Shown here: piece by piece, positions 1 through 7,254 of the stretch
Layout: every line of letters starts with the position of its first letter
How positions within the stretch are numbered: position 1 is the first letter of the stretch
Assembly (NCBI GenBank): GCA_963617965.1
Contig: CAVEQO010000005.1
Location: 1 to 64,000 of the forward strand
Length of the DNA: 64,000 bases
Source: UBA6382 sp963617965
Lineage (GTDB): Bacteria; Bacteroidota; Bacteroidia; Bacteroidales; Bacteroidaceae
Direction of reading: 5' to 3'
The notes under the pieces: model-generated
The model's database searches: none
The model's input: the letters and a program-made list of their open reading frames with translations, nothing else
What the model was told of the DNA's origin: nothing
Made by a program: the position numbers and the translations under genes

Positions 1-110
1 CTTTTCAGACTTACAAAACTATATGCTTAATCCCCCTGATTTATCGGGTGAGCCGGGAAAACCGGCGATGCCGTCTTGTAACGCGCGCCATCGCCCAATA
101 AAATACAATT

Positions 111-323
111 ATGCTGTCAATATTCATTGTACTCATTGCCATCGTGGTGTTGGTCATAGTCTTTGCGGCACTCGGTCTGCTGGGCTGGCTCGGCCTGGGG
201 ATCAGCAGTATCGTGGATCTCCTTGCCAGCGGCATCTCAGGCTGTTTCGGATGCAGCATCAGAGTTATATTGTATATCATACTTGCCAGCATGTTAATTG
301 GCTTCGTCATCCAAATGCTGTAA
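111..323 (+). CDS. Small hydrophobic membrane protein, unknown function
   Basis: I do not recognise this 70-residue protein. It is almost entirely hydrophobic, with one membrane segment at about residues 2-25 (rich in Ile, Val, Leu and Gly) and a second at about residues 48-69, and a short Gly/Ser/Cys loop between them. It stands alone, just upstream of a structured repeat. No promoter or ribosome binding site is obvious. It could be a real small membrane protein or a chance open frame; the sharply hydrophobic composition favours a real one. Confidence 0.4.
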   Translation: MLSIFIVLIAIVVLVIVFAALGLLGWLGLGISSIVDLLASGISGCFGCSIRVILYIILASMLIGFVIQML

Positions 324-330
324 CCCATTG

Positions 331-588
331 CCCCTCGTTGCATGACAGAGCCGCACACGACAACGCCGCAGAGCCTTCCGGGCTGAAAAAATGCTGATGC
401 GGCGGAAATTCCGCTTGATCTCAAGAAATTTTTGCTTGATCTCCCGGATGCGTTTCGCCCGAAACGCATCAACGTTCCGGCGGAAACGGACAACCGTTTC
501 GCCCGGAGCGGATATCCGTTTCGGGCGGAGGACCGCCGCGAGATCAACAAGAAATTCCGCCGTCTCAAGCTTTTTTTCTTTCCGCACG
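331..588 (-). repeat. Structured intergenic repeat, copy A (inverted relative to copy B near 35.9 kb)
   Basis: Read on the minus strand, this element starts with the tract GTGCGGAAAGAAAAAA (571-587). It contains a 35-bp core (404-438) that matches 35934-35968 at 34 of 35 positions, and ends in a related hairpin segment (arms CGTTG 336-340 and CAACG 361-365). Copy A carries about 130 bp between tract and core that copy B lacks. That insert holds several palindromes, including a perfect 11-bp inverted repeat with 2-bp spacer at 447-470. No coding function is apparent; the frames across it look spurious. Confidence 0.65.
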
Positions 589-607
589 GGCTTTTTCCAA
601 AACAAAA

Positions 608-629
608 GGCACTCCCATATAGGAGTGCC
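608..629 (-). terminator. Hairpin, possible terminator for the restriction-modification cassette
   Basis: GGCACTCC (608-615) and GGAGTGCC (622-629) form a perfect 8-bp stem with a 6-nt loop. On the minus strand it is followed by a T-rich run, so it could end transcription leaving the methylase gene that stops at 829. The 200-nt distance makes this uncertain. Confidence 0.4.
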
Positions 630-800
630 GGAATTTCCAGTGTCAGATGAGTCCCAAAAATGTTCCCAAGTTGTGGCACAAGGGCCAAATGGGGTGTGTA
701 CGAAAAGCCGCGTGAAATAGTGGCAAAATCTACAGATCCACGACTCTGGCCGCTAAGAAGAAACCGAAAAAACCATACAAAAACATCTGCATCTATGGGT

Positions 801-827
801 CATGTGCGAGCATACCTGCTTCATGCA
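801..827. repeat. Imperfect 27-bp direct repeat, distal end of the R-M cassette
   Basis: This 27-bp segment matches 4751-4777 at 22 of 27 positions, in the same orientation, and all five differences are transitions. It lies just beyond the adenine methylase stop codon. The partner lies about 30 bp upstream of the endonuclease start, so the pair brackets the restriction-modification genes. Confidence 0.5.
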
Positions 828-828
828 C

Positions 829-2217
829 TCAATAATTGGTTATCAGCAGATGTGTGACTTTCTTGTCGTTGCGGTTCATGAAACTAACCAGATATTCTTT
901 GTCAAATGTTCGGATATTGATACCGTCCTTGTTGTAGAGTTCATAGATGAAGTCGGTATATTTGATGATCATCATCCATTTGGCATGGCAAACGTTAATC
1001 ATGTAATTGGCGAGCCGCTTTTGGTCTTCCTTGGTGAAGTCGTTTTGGGCGTATGTGCTAAACTCACTGTCGTAGGGAGGGTCAAGAAAAACGAAATCGT
1101 CTTTGGACGGTTGGGTGGTACGCAGAAATTCCTCAAAGTCCAAATTGAAAATTCTGGTGTTCTTAAAATGTTCCAGCAAATTTTCTGATTTGTAATATGC
1201 CAGCTTCTTTTTCAGCAGTTTACTATTGTAGGCAATTCCCCCATACGGCACATTGAATTCGCCTTTGCTGCTGTATCTGAACATTCCGCTATAAGCATAG
1301 TTGCGCATAAAGAAGAACAGCGCACAATGCATAACAGGATTGCTTTCAGCGACACCCTTGTCGTTGTATAGGCTGCGGTAGTTCATGTAGACGGCACTTT
1401 TGATTGCTGTTTCAATGTTGTCGTTCAAATCACCGACAGGCAATTCATGCTTTTGTATTTCAAGTTCATGCATGCGAACCATCTTGCGGAACAAGTTGGT
1501 TCTCATTTCTTCTTCAAGGATACACGTCACATTACAGAAGTCACCAGTCAAAATGCTTCTGATTGTATCCTTCTGCGTAGAGCAAAAATTGCCTATGTGT
1601 TTTTTCAGGCTTTCCTTGTCAAGTTGTCCGTTTCTGAATTCCATGTACGCATCAACCAGCCCGTTGTTGCTACGGAAAAAGCGTTCGGCATTTTCCCATG
1701 AGGCATCCATGGCTTCCGCATACTGGAAGAATTGTTTGTCGGTTTTGGAAATGCAATCATAAAGCTGTATCAGTTCTTCCGAAAAATCATTGATATAATG
1801 TTCTTTTGCATTTATGCCCATGAACACAGAGCCGCCACCGACAAACGGCTCATAATATTTTTCAAATTGCGGCAGGTTGGGGATAATATGTTTCAATTCT
1901 TTCTCTTTTCCTCCCGGCCATTTTATTACAGATGCCAGATTCGAATTGCGGTCTATGTGTACAGGCCGTTCTGCAGATACACGAGAGCCGAAGAAGCCGT
2001 CAAGCGCAAATAGTGTGGTTTGCATCCCAACAGAAGGTTCTTGTACCACGCTTGTATATTCATCTGCTTGGCAATAAGGACTTTGTTGTTTGCCGTTTTT
2101 GTTTAACGCCATGTTTGTTCTGTTATTTGCCGCGTCAAAATATTCTCCATCTATCTCTACGCCTATAAAACGTCTTTCCAGTTCAAAGGCGGCTACACCA
2201 GTAGAGCCTACTCCCAT
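829..2217 (-). CDS. Dam-type N6-adenine DNA methyltransferase with methylase-fragment N-terminus
   Basis: Transfers methyl from S-adenosylmethionine to adenine in a DNA target, probably protecting DNA in the adjacent restriction system. The Dam (D12, alpha class) domain covers residues ~93-462: WPGGK at 100-104, motif I EPFVGGGS at 123-130, catalytic DPPY at 379-382. Residues 1-~40 do not belong to Dam; they resemble the C-terminal motif I region of a beta-class methylase (GVGSTG, then FIGVEID), and this reading continues upstream of the ATG. Translation could instead begin at Met65 (position 2025), giving a normal-sized Dam protein. Target site unknown. It lies about 120 bp downstream of the cytosine methylase, on the same strand. 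Confidence 0.8.
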   Translation of the reverse strand: MGVGSTGVAAFELERRFIGVEIDGEYFDAANNRTNMALNKNGKQQSPYCQADEYTSVVQEPSVGMQTTLFALDGFFGSRVSAERPVHIDRNSNLASVIKWPGGKEKELKHIIPNLPQFEKYYEPFVGGGSVFMGINAKEHYINDFSEELIQLYDCISKTDKQFFQYAEAMDASWENAERFFRSNNGLVDAYMEFRNGQLDKESLKKHIGNFCSTQKDTIRSILTGDFCNVTCILEEEMRTNLFRKMVRMHELEIQKHELPVGDLNDNIETAIKSAVYMNYRSLYNDKGVAESNPVMHCALFFFMRNYAYSGMFRYSSKGEFNVPYGGIAYNSKLLKKKLAYYKSENLLEHFKNTRIFNLDFEEFLRTTQPSKDDFVFLDPPYDSEFSTYAQNDFTKEDQKRLANYMINVCHAKWMMIIKYTDFIYELYNKDGINIRTFDKEYLVSFMNRNDKKVTHLLITNY

Positions 2218-2271
2218 AAACGGATCGAAAACGATGTCGTTTTTGTTTGTTGCTGTTTTATATTTCTGTGT
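2026..2271 (-). pseudogene. C-terminal remnant of a beta-class DNA methyltransferase fused in frame to the Dam-like gene
   Basis: An open frame with no ATG until 2217 reads NDIVFDPFMGVGSTG, then RFIGVEID and EYFDAANNR. This is the motif I region that closes permuted (beta-class) amino-methyltransferases. The rest of such an enzyme, including its catalytic motif IV, is absent; a TGA at 2272-2274 and the end of the cytosine methylase gene replace it. I infer that a deletion removed the 5' part of a third methylase gene and left its tail joined to the Dam-like gene. Confidence 0.5.
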
Positions 2272-2335
2272 TCAGATTAAAACATTTCAATCTCATGGCA
2301 AACTTGAATCGGTTCAAAGTCATACTTGCAAAATT

Positions 2336-3889
2336 TTAATCCAGATCCAATTCCAATTGAACAAGTTCAGCCCTCTTGACCGGAAAAACGCCTGTGCTTT
2401 TCTGCATCGTTGTCGGCATCTTTCCGTTCCAGTCCTTTTCGTCAAAAACCCCGGTTGAGACAATTGCCCGAATGAGCATTCTGACCACAGGTACGGCAAC
2501 ACTGTTGCCTATCAAACGCATCCACCGGGCCCGCGAATCGGGCAACTTGAAATCTGCGGGAAATCCTTGTATCTTGCAAGCCTCTGACTTGGTGATCTTC
2601 CTGAAATTCTTCTTTTTGTATATTTCCTTCATAAAATTCTCTTTCCATTCCTCTGCGTCAGTTGCCTGCAGCTCTTCGGTAGAGACGTAATCATTCGTGT
2701 CGCTGGCCACCAAAGTTGGGTATATCTTTGACGAAGGAAGGAATATACGGTTTATTCCATTCAGTCCGGTGCTTATTTTCGTGTTCTTGAAATCATAACG
2801 CATCTCTGTACACTTTACGACTCTTTCTTTCTCAAGTTTCCGCAATGTGTCCTTTATGCCAATCTTTCTTTTCTTGAACTCCCTGTTTATCTTCAGTTCA
2901 TCCACCATAATGCGCCCGTTCTTGCTGCATGACAGCAAGAATTTTTCTCCTTCATCCAAACCAGACGGCACTTCACAGACATCATAATAATATGGGCTAT
3001 GCTTGAGGATTTCCTTTTTCACCAACTCTTCAAGCTCTTCAAGGGTGATTGTGGAATCAAGCCCTTGAAAATGCTTTAGGCTCAAGGCATTGCCATCCAA
3101 TATCCCGTATTGGCTTTTTCTGCGGTTCTTCAACAGCAGGGCACATATGTTCTTCTCGCGTTTCGTGGTGTCTTGTATGTCCCATGAATGTACAGTAGTA
3201 TGTCCATTTCTAAGGTCATTAAACAGGAAGTAGTCGTTAAATCCCTGTTCGTTGCAAGACAAACTCCAACGGGCGGAATTCGCTCTGTTTTGTCTATTTA
3301 CCCCTGTATTGCAGCCGTCAATCACATCGCTTAGGCACATTTGGCCAGGAGTTGGATCGGGAATATAGAACCTCTTTTGATACTTTTCTTCCTTGAAACC
3401 AACGATGTAAATTCTAACTCTTGTCTGAGGAACTCCATAATCGTAGGCATTAAGAAGGTAAATGTCGGCATGATATCCAGCTTGCTTTATTCTGTCAAGA
3501 ATATAGTCCAAGGCCTTAGAGTTCCGTGGGTCGGCCAATCCCTTTACATTCTCAAATATAAAGGCTTTTGGCCTGGCTTCATTCAAAAGGCAGATGGTAT
3601 CATTCCACAATTGTCCCCGGTCGTCGTCAAATCCCAATTTTTTGCCTGCAATTGACCAACTCTGGCAAGGAACGCCAGCAGTCATAAAATCGTGGCTTGG
3701 AAGAGTCTTCAGCGTGGTGATGTCCCCAAGATTTCTATCGGGAGTTTCGTGAAAATTTTCGCAATAAGCGTTTATGGCATCTTTGGCTATTTCGCTGAAT
3801 CCAACGCTCTCACCCCCAAGGCTTTCGGCAGCAATGTGAAATCCGCCTATTCCCGCAAACAAATCTACGAACGTGAATTTTGCCATCAT
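2336..3889 (-). CDS. DNA (cytosine-5-)-methyltransferase of a type II restriction-modification system
   Basis: Methylates C5 of cytosine in the recognition site of the neighbouring endonuclease. The 517 residues show the C5-methylase order: motif I FAGIGG at 11-16, catalytic PCQSWS at 74-79 (Cys75), motif VI FENVKG, motif VIII QTRVRIYIVGF, a long variable target-recognition region, and motif X RLIGNSVAVPVV near the C-terminus. The start ATGATGGCA overlaps the endonuclease stop codon by 4 bp, so the two are translationally coupled. If the endonuclease assignment holds, the expected target is GGNCC. The gene is visibly more A+T-rich than the housekeeping genes further right, in keeping with horizontal transfer. 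Confidence 0.93.
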   Translation of the reverse strand: MMAKFTFVDLFAGIGGFHIAAESLGGESVGFSEIAKDAINAYCENFHETPDRNLGDITTLKTLPSHDFMTAGVPCQSWSIAGKKLGFDDDRGQLWNDTICLLNEARPKAFIFENVKGLADPRNSKALDYILDRIKQAGYHADIYLLNAYDYGVPQTRVRIYIVGFKEEKYQKRFYIPDPTPGQMCLSDVIDGCNTGVNRQNRANSARWSLSCNEQGFNDYFLFNDLRNGHTTVHSWDIQDTTKREKNICALLLKNRRKSQYGILDGNALSLKHFQGLDSTITLEELEELVKKEILKHSPYYYDVCEVPSGLDEGEKFLLSCSKNGRIMVDELKINREFKKRKIGIKDTLRKLEKERVVKCTEMRYDFKNTKISTGLNGINRIFLPSSKIYPTLVASDTNDYVSTEELQATDAEEWKENFMKEIYKKKNFRKITKSEACKIQGFPADFKLPDSRARWMRLIGNSVAVPVVRMLIRAIVSTGVFDEKDWNGKMPTTMQKSTGVFPVKRAELVQLELDLD

Positions 3890-4719
3890 TCAAGTCTATA
3901 ATTGTTAATGTTTTCAGGAGGTTCAATTCCAAGAAATTCCCTGTAAATACGTTCCTTGTATGCAGTTCCAAGTTTATTGATTTCTTCTATGAAACTCTGA
4001 TACGTGCCTTCGCCGCCGATCAAATCCCAAAACTCTTCGCCGATAAGCACCGAACTGTCATGCGTCATGTCAAACCATCTTTTGGGAAAAGACCATGAAT
4101 AATCCTCTTTGTTTTTCCCATATGGATTATACACAAGAGCATAGTATGCATTGTTTACCTTGTGCTCATTCATTGCCAACAGCTTAAACATTTTTTCTTT
4201 GCTTACTTTTGTTTGGTCGCTATTGGGCAAAGGAGCCTTTAACTCAAAAGCATATGTCTTGTTTGTTAATTTGCTTCCTATCAAAATGTCACAAGTAACA
4301 CTTACAGGAATTGGATTGCCTCCTCCAGCAAGAATGTAGGATAATTCATTATCCCAATCGGGCTTTTCCTTTTTCTTTCCGTCAACACCATGTTCCAACC
4401 GATTAAGCACTTCTTGAATCCTTCTTAGGCTTTCTTCTCCCACTGTGCCTTGCACGGAAGCCCCTTGAGTGCAATTGCCATGATAGGCCAAGGCTACTTG
4501 AACCGCAAGTTTTTCCCAGACATTTCCGAATGGAGTCACAAATCTACGTTCAAAATGAGAGCCTTTGAAGATTTCGTCAGGCACCAGTGCTGCATACAAG
4601 GGTTTATTTGCATGATGTTTTTCTGCCACGAAGGGGTCAGTTACAAGAACCCTATCCATCACACGATCCATCATTGTTTGAATGACATCCGATACTGCTT
4701 TTGTGACATTCTTATTCAT
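3886..4719 (-). CDS. Type II restriction endonuclease, TdeIII-like family
   Basis: Cuts unmodified DNA; members of the TdeIII family recognise GGNCC. The 277-residue protein has the family's N-terminal region (ALVPDEIFKGSHFERRF, ~44-60) followed by a PD-(D/E)XK-type centre: Asp144 in TCDILIG, then Glu159-Leu-Lys161 in YAFELKAPLPNSDQTKV. Length is normal for the family. It is the first gene of the cassette and overlaps the cytosine methylase, so nuclease and protective methylase would be made from one transcript. No controller (C) protein gene is visible. Family assignment is from motif recognition; specificity is inferred. Confidence 0.82.
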   Translation of the reverse strand: MNKNVTKAVSDVIQTMMDRVMDRVLVTDPFVAEKHHANKPLYAALVPDEIFKGSHFERRFVTPFGNVWEKLAVQVALAYHGNCTQGASVQGTVGEESLRRIQEVLNRLEHGVDGKKKEKPDWDNELSYILAGGGNPIPVSVTCDILIGSKLTNKTYAFELKAPLPNSDQTKVSKEKMFKLLAMNEHKVNNAYYALVYNPYGKNKEDYSWSFPKRWFDMTHDSSVLIGEEFWDLIGGEGTYQSFIEEINKLGTAYKERIYREFLGIEPPENINNYRLE

Positions 4720-4750
4720 AGCTTAACTTGTTTATCTTGTTTATGAATTA

Positions 4751-4777
4751 CACGCACGAGCATGCCTGTTTCATGCA
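4751..4777. repeat. Imperfect 27-bp direct repeat, proximal end of the R-M cassette
   Basis: Partner of the repeat at 801-827 (22 of 27 identical, all differences transitions, same orientation). It lies upstream of the endonuclease start codon at 4719. It may mark the cassette boundary or be a shared regulatory or coding scrap. Confidence 0.5.
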
Positions 4778-4938
4778 GCCGCATATCAAAGGCTCTTTCA
4801 TTTAGTCATGTTTGTTTCCCGTGTTTGTCTTTTCCACAAGGCAAATGCCCTTGAGACTGTTGGGATTTATCTTGTTTCTACATTACTCTCTTTCACCTGT
4901 TCCTTGTCTCCCCGCAACTTTGCTTCCGATCCCTTGCA

Positions 4939-5448
4939 TCACAACAGCAATTCCATGTCGAACACGTCTATCCAGCGACCGAACTTGCGGCCGACCTCAC
5001 GGAAATGCGAGACTTTACGGAATCCCATTCCGGTGTGGAAAGCCATGCTCTCCGTGTTTTCCGCCGTGATGCATGCAATGAGGGCGTGGCAGTCGGGGAT
5101 ATCACGGCAAGCCCCGATGAGACGCCGCATCAACGCCGTACCAACTCCGCCGCCGCGACAGTCCTTGTCGAGATAGATGGTCACTTCAAGCGTGTGGCAA
5201 TAAGCGGGGCGCACCTTCCATAGATGGGCGCAACAGTAGCCTACCACCCTGTCGCCGGAGACTGCCACGAAATAGGGATAGGCCCCGGAAATCTCCACGA
5301 TGCCATTCCGCATCGCTGCAGCAGCCAGCGGAGCCGTTTCGAACGACACTGTCGTGTTTAGCACGTAATAGTTGTAGATCTCCGCTATTGCCTCCGCATC
5401 GTCAGGGGTGACGGGGCGTATGGCAATGTTTTCCGTATCGACAGTCAT
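4939..5448 (-). CDS. GNAT family N-acetyltransferase, MnaT/phosphinothricin acetyltransferase-like
   Basis: Predicted to transfer acetyl from acetyl-CoA to an amino-acid-like amine. The 169 residues fit the Pat/MnaT branch: an N-terminal IRPVTPDDAEAIAEIYNYYV segment, the acetyl-CoA loop CRGGGVGTALM at ~98-108, and the C-terminal MGFRKVSHFREVGRKFGRW stretch typical of this group. Substrate is unknown. It is the last gene of a minus-strand set with the DUF3298 lipoprotein (43-bp gap) and the DUF4468 protein. No promoter of its own is visible. Confidence 0.8.
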   Translation of the reverse strand: MTVDTENIAIRPVTPDDAEAIAEIYNYYVLNTTVSFETAPLAAAAMRNGIVEISGAYPYFVAVSGDRVVGYCCAHLWKVRPAYCHTLEVTIYLDKDCRGGGVGTALMRRLIGACRDIPDCHALIACITAENTESMAFHTGMGFRKVSHFREVGRKFGRWIDVFDMELLL

Positions 5449-5491
5449 TACAGCAGTTTTTGCGTGTGTAGTCAGATGAAGTGAAAGCCCG

Positions 5492-6340
5492 TCACTTCAC
5501 CAGTGCCCTTGCCTCTGCCGTCATGAACGGCTTGGCCTCGGCATAGGGTATAACGAACGAAACCATCCCCATGGCGTAGCAGCAGATTTCGTATTGCTGG
5601 TAGACGAAGCCAAGACCGCTGTCAGTAAGGTACGGGGCAAAGAGGGGAAGCGGTATCACGCCATCCTCAATGAAGAGGTTGTCGTTGAGCGTGCTGTCGG
5701 AAACGGAGGTGTCGCCATTTGCGCGGAAGTACTCCAGCACCCCCTTGCGCAGCAGAGACTGCATCTCCATGAGCCTGGTAGTGTCAACCGTATTGGACAG
5801 GACTCTGCCCGAGGGCTTGACGATGTTGACCGTGCGGGCACCAGCCGAGCCGTGCGCTCCGCCGAGAAACATATAGGAAGCCGTAAGGTAACTCACGTAC
5901 TTGTCGTTGTCGGCAACCTTGCGTATGCTCACGCTGTATTCCATGCCGTCAGCAAAAGGCATCCCGTCCTGCTGCATTTCCGCAGACTCGTTCTGCAGAA
6001 ATGCAAAGTTGGTTTTGCCGTAAAAGGAAAGCATGGCTTTGCCGTCAGCGAACGAGTTGGCGTGTAAGGGCGAGACACCTGCGTTGTGCGTCCCTGCCGA
6101 ATCAGACAGACAAAGCCGCTGCAATTCACCGGCTATATAGCCCGCCACCGCCACGGAGAAAGAATCGCGGCCGGAGGGGAAATCCACCGCCAGACTGCAG
6201 CACGACACGGAACCGCCACGGTTGGAATACTCCAGACTGTCTGTAGGCACAGGTGTGGGAACCTGCACCATTTTGCCCCCACAGCCTGCAAGGCAACAGA
6301 CGAATGCGGCAACCGCAAGAGTCAAGTACAGAGCTTTCAT
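5492..6340 (-). CDS. Lipoprotein with RsiV-like DUF3298 domain
   Basis: A 282-residue predicted lipoprotein: short lysine start, hydrophobic segment and lipobox LAGCGG with lipidated Cys near residue 20. The C-terminal half has features of DUF3298/RsiV-type domains: MFLGGAHGSAGARTVNIV, an EDGVIPLPLFAPYL-like segment and a final VIPYAE. In Bacillus RsiV this domain binds lysozyme, but Bacteroidales carry many copies with unknown roles, so no function is claimed. It would sit in the periplasm or outer membrane. It lies between DUF4468 and the GNAT gene in one apparent operon. Confidence 0.7.
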   Translation of the reverse strand: MKALYLTLAVAAFVCCLAGCGGKMVQVPTPVPTDSLEYSNRGGSVSCCSLAVDFPSGRDSFSVAVAGYIAGELQRLCLSDSAGTHNAGVSPLHANSFADGKAMLSFYGKTNFAFLQNESAEMQQDGMPFADGMEYSVSIRKVADNDKYVSYLTASYMFLGGAHGSAGARTVNIVKPSGRVLSNTVDTTRLMEMQSLLRKGVLEYFRANGDTSVSDSTLNDNLFIEDGVIPLPLFAPYLTDSGLGFVYQQYEICCYAMGMVSFVIPYAEAKPFMTAEARALVK

Positions 6341-6375
6341 GACCTATGATAATCTACGGATTTTTGCGGACAGGG

Positions 6376-7107
6376 TCACCAGTCGTCGTCGGCAGACTTC
6401 TTGGGCAACAGCTGCGGTCTGGGCTTCTCACCGAAATGGGTATTGAGATAGTTGATATAGTCGCGGCACGAAGTGAGGCACTTGGCGTTGGCGTTGATAA
6501 AGGCGCGGGAAAAGCTATCCTTGTGCTTGCTCTTCGGGTTGACGGGATAGCACTCCGTCACGGGCATGGACTTGTTGACAACGTCTTTCACCCAATCGGA
6601 AGAGTCCAGTATGAACGACGGTATCACGGCGCAGAATCTCAGACGATTGTCCTTGAACTGGAACGTCAGTTCAAGCGGTATGGTGACGTGGGCTTCCGAA
6701 CTTGTGGCGGAGAGCCCCCCAAACCCATAGGCATCGCCAAGCCCCTTCAAACGCACGCGGGTACTGACAACGTGTCTGTCAGGGTCACACTGTATGCTGT
6801 CGCCGGAAACGGCAAAGGCCTTTTCGAGCCACGCCTTCGTAAGCTCCATCAGCGCAGACACGCTGAACGAGTCCGTAGCGTTGATGACATAGCGATGCTG
6901 TATCTCACCTGCACCGCTGAGCGGAAATTCGCGGTATACAGCCACAGCCCAGTCGTGCTCATCCTTCCTGTTGTTGTCAGCAACATATTTCCAGTCCTCG
7001 ATAGCATCGTTGTTTTGCCTCGACCCGAAACGCAGATTTTCGTCCTGAGCCTGTGCCGACATGGCAAAGCCGGCCAGGGCAACCGCAAATAGAATAACCT
7101 TTTTCAT
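6376..7107 (-). CDS. Secreted DUF4468-like protein, unknown function
   Basis: A 243-residue exported protein: cleavable signal peptide (AMSAQAQ near residue 20), then a domain resembling the Bacteroidota DUF4468 family. The supporting features are an alternating pattern around ELTKAWLEKAF and HVTIPLELTFQFKDNRLRF, where membrane-facing or outer-membrane-associated folds are common. The function is not known. It is first in a minus-strand operon with the lipoprotein and GNAT genes, and a consensus promoter lies just upstream, divergent from rsmA. Confidence 0.55.
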   Translation of the reverse strand: MKKVILFAVALAGFAMSAQAQDENLRFGSRQNNDAIEDWKYVADNNRKDEHDWAVAVYREFPLSGAGEIQHRYVINATDSFSVSALMELTKAWLEKAFAVSGDSIQCDPDRHVVSTRVRLKGLGDAYGFGGLSATSSEAHVTIPLELTFQFKDNRLRFCAVIPSFILDSSDWVKDVVNKSMPVTECYPVNPKSKHKDSFSRAFINANAKCLTSCRDYINYLNTHFGEKPRPQLLPKKSADDDW

Positions 7108-7139
7108 CCTGACTATAACGTTTATGAGTTATCTGCGAA

Positions 7140-7147
7140 CAAAGGTA
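7140..7147 (-). promoter_or_regulatory. Bacteroidota -7 box for the DUF4468 operon
   Basis: TACCTTTG on the minus strand matches TAnnTTTG and would start a transcript about 25 nt before the start codon at 7107. It is divergent from the rsmA promoter 92 bp away. Confidence 0.6.
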
Positions 7148-7238
7148 GCACGTTTTTTTGAAAAACGCAGACACTTTGCCGGCCAATGCTTGCAACAATC
7201 TTCAGTCCGTCCACCTTTTTTATATATAAAACATTTGC

Positions 7239-7246
7239 TACCTTTG
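7239..7246 (+). promoter_or_regulatory. Bacteroidota -7 box for rsmA
   Basis: TACCTTTG sits only 8 bp before the ATG at 7255, so the mRNA would be nearly leaderless. This argues against using the in-frame ATG at 7186, which lies upstream of the box. Confidence 0.6.
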
Positions 7247-7254
7247 CGAACGAA

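Noticed and set aside
41..688. A 215-codon open frame on the minus strand over the first structured repeat, and a 103-codon one at 294-605
   Set aside because: They read across palindromes and the repeat core, have Arg/Ser-rich composition without domains, and overlap the better-supported small membrane protein.
660..828. Search for a gene or RNA between repeat copy A and the Dam-like gene
   Set aside because: No ORF of good composition, no tRNA-like fold and no promoter was visible.
4778..4938. Search for a controller (C) protein gene for the R-M system
   Set aside because: No helix-turn-helix ORF was found on either side of the cassette.
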